This document shows, one piece after another, positions 63,833 through 64,000 of a stretch of DNA of 64,000 nucleotides. This DNA is from Geobacteraceae bacterium. GTDB taxonomy: Bacteria; Desulfobacterota; Desulfuromonadia; Geobacterales; Geobacteraceae. The notes under the pieces are model-generated. The model ran no database searches. It had not been told where the DNA came from and saw only the letters and a program-made list of their open reading frames with translations. How positions within the stretch are numbered: the first letter of the stretch is position 1; every line of letters begins with the position of its first letter. Location of the stretch: contig WSYB01000001.1 in the NCBI GenBank assembly GCA_009773645.1, positions 36,642 through 100,641 of the forward strand, written 5' to 3'. The position numbers and the translations under genes were made by a program.

Positions 63833-64000
63833 ATGCAGCAAGCTCCATCAGTGGCAATTGTCGGGATCGGCGGCATCTTTCCCGATGCGCCCGATCTCGG
63901 CAGGTTCTGGGACAATATCCGCCACGGACGGAGCGCCGCCCGGCAAGTCACGCCGGGGCGGTGGCTCCTCCCTGTCGAATCCGCCTTCGATCCCGCAGTG
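63833..64000 (+). CDS. Partial ketosynthase-containing protein
   Basis: ATG 63833, two bases after the previous stop, opens MQQAPSVAIVGIGGIFPDAP, then DLGRFWDNIRHGRSAA, the N-terminus of a beta-ketoacyl synthase (VGIGGIFPDA...FW..I). It runs off the right edge after 56 residues. In pfa clusters PfaC follows PfaA or PfaB and starts this way, so a PfaC-like protein is likely. Confidence 0.88.
   Translation, partial: MQQAPSVAIVGIGGIFPDAPDLGRFWDNIRHGRSAARQVTPGRWLLPVESAFDPAV

Overview
The window looks like a chromosomal segment of a Geobacter/Geotalea-type member of the Desulfuromonadota (inference). The grounds are the bacterial housekeeping genes, a tungsten-type aldehyde:ferredoxin oxidoreductase under apparent sigma-54 control, a one-piece IcmF acyl-CoA mutase (a family first characterised partly from Geobacter metallireducens), a chemotaxis CheX/CheY pair, and intergenic spacers packed with short dyad and microrepeat families. 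No rRNA or CRISPR array was seen; there are two tRNA genes and one tRNA remnant.

Layout. 1-4.9 kb (minus): a partial membrane protein, an outer-membrane-like protein, a lysine 2,3-aminomutase-like radical SAM enzyme, pyrD, pyrK and rimI. 5.0-6.8 kb (plus): purM-purN. 6.9-9.9 kb (minus): an accessory patch with a zeta-toxin-like kinase and small partner, a YkgJ-type cysteine-cluster protein, a Fic protein and a MazF/PemK toxin with antitoxin. 10.0-18.4 kb (minus): purB, a mechanosensitive channel, purL, purQ, purF and pyrE, so this window holds a large part of de novo purine and pyrimidine synthesis. 18.4-21.5 kb: a metallo-beta-lactamase-fold hydrolase and a sensor histidine kinase. 21.7-25.5 kb (plus): gap, pgk, tpiA and secG, followed by a truncated tRNA-Leu and an intact tRNA-Leu(GAG).

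25.9-34.1 kb is the most coherent special locus. A sigma-54 activator and a radical SAM/SPASM maturase lie on the minus strand; an iron alcohol dehydrogenase, a tungsten aldehyde oxidoreductase, a MoaD/ThiS-like protein and a ThiF/MoeB-like enzyme lie on the plus strand. The divergent intergenic region carries two -24/-12 sigma-54 promoters facing outward and three GGAAC/GTTCC dyads between them. The likely job is regulated alcohol/aldehyde/acid interconversion with its own cofactor maturation genes.

34.2-40.8 kb: a 1062-residue repeat protein with OmpL47-like modules, a CheY-like receiver, a CheX-like phosphatase, a DsbC-like protein and an L,D-transpeptidase. 40.8-51.9 kb: B12-dependent acyl-CoA metabolism (MeaB, two enoyl-CoA hydratases, a stand-alone B12-binding domain, two corrinoid adenosyltransferases, IcmF and a B12-binding radical SAM protein), with tRNA-Val(CAC) and a DUF4143-type ATPase. 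52-55.6 kb is a rearranged accessory patch: a lipoprotein gene whose 3' end is duplicated, a higB fragment, vapBC, higBA and gene remnants. 55.7 kb to the end is a PUFA-synthase-like (pfa) secondary lipid cluster: pfaD, then a PfaA-type synthase whose three acyl carrier domains form a 254-bp tandem repeat, so that each copy falls in a different reading frame, and the start of another ketosynthase gene that runs off the window.
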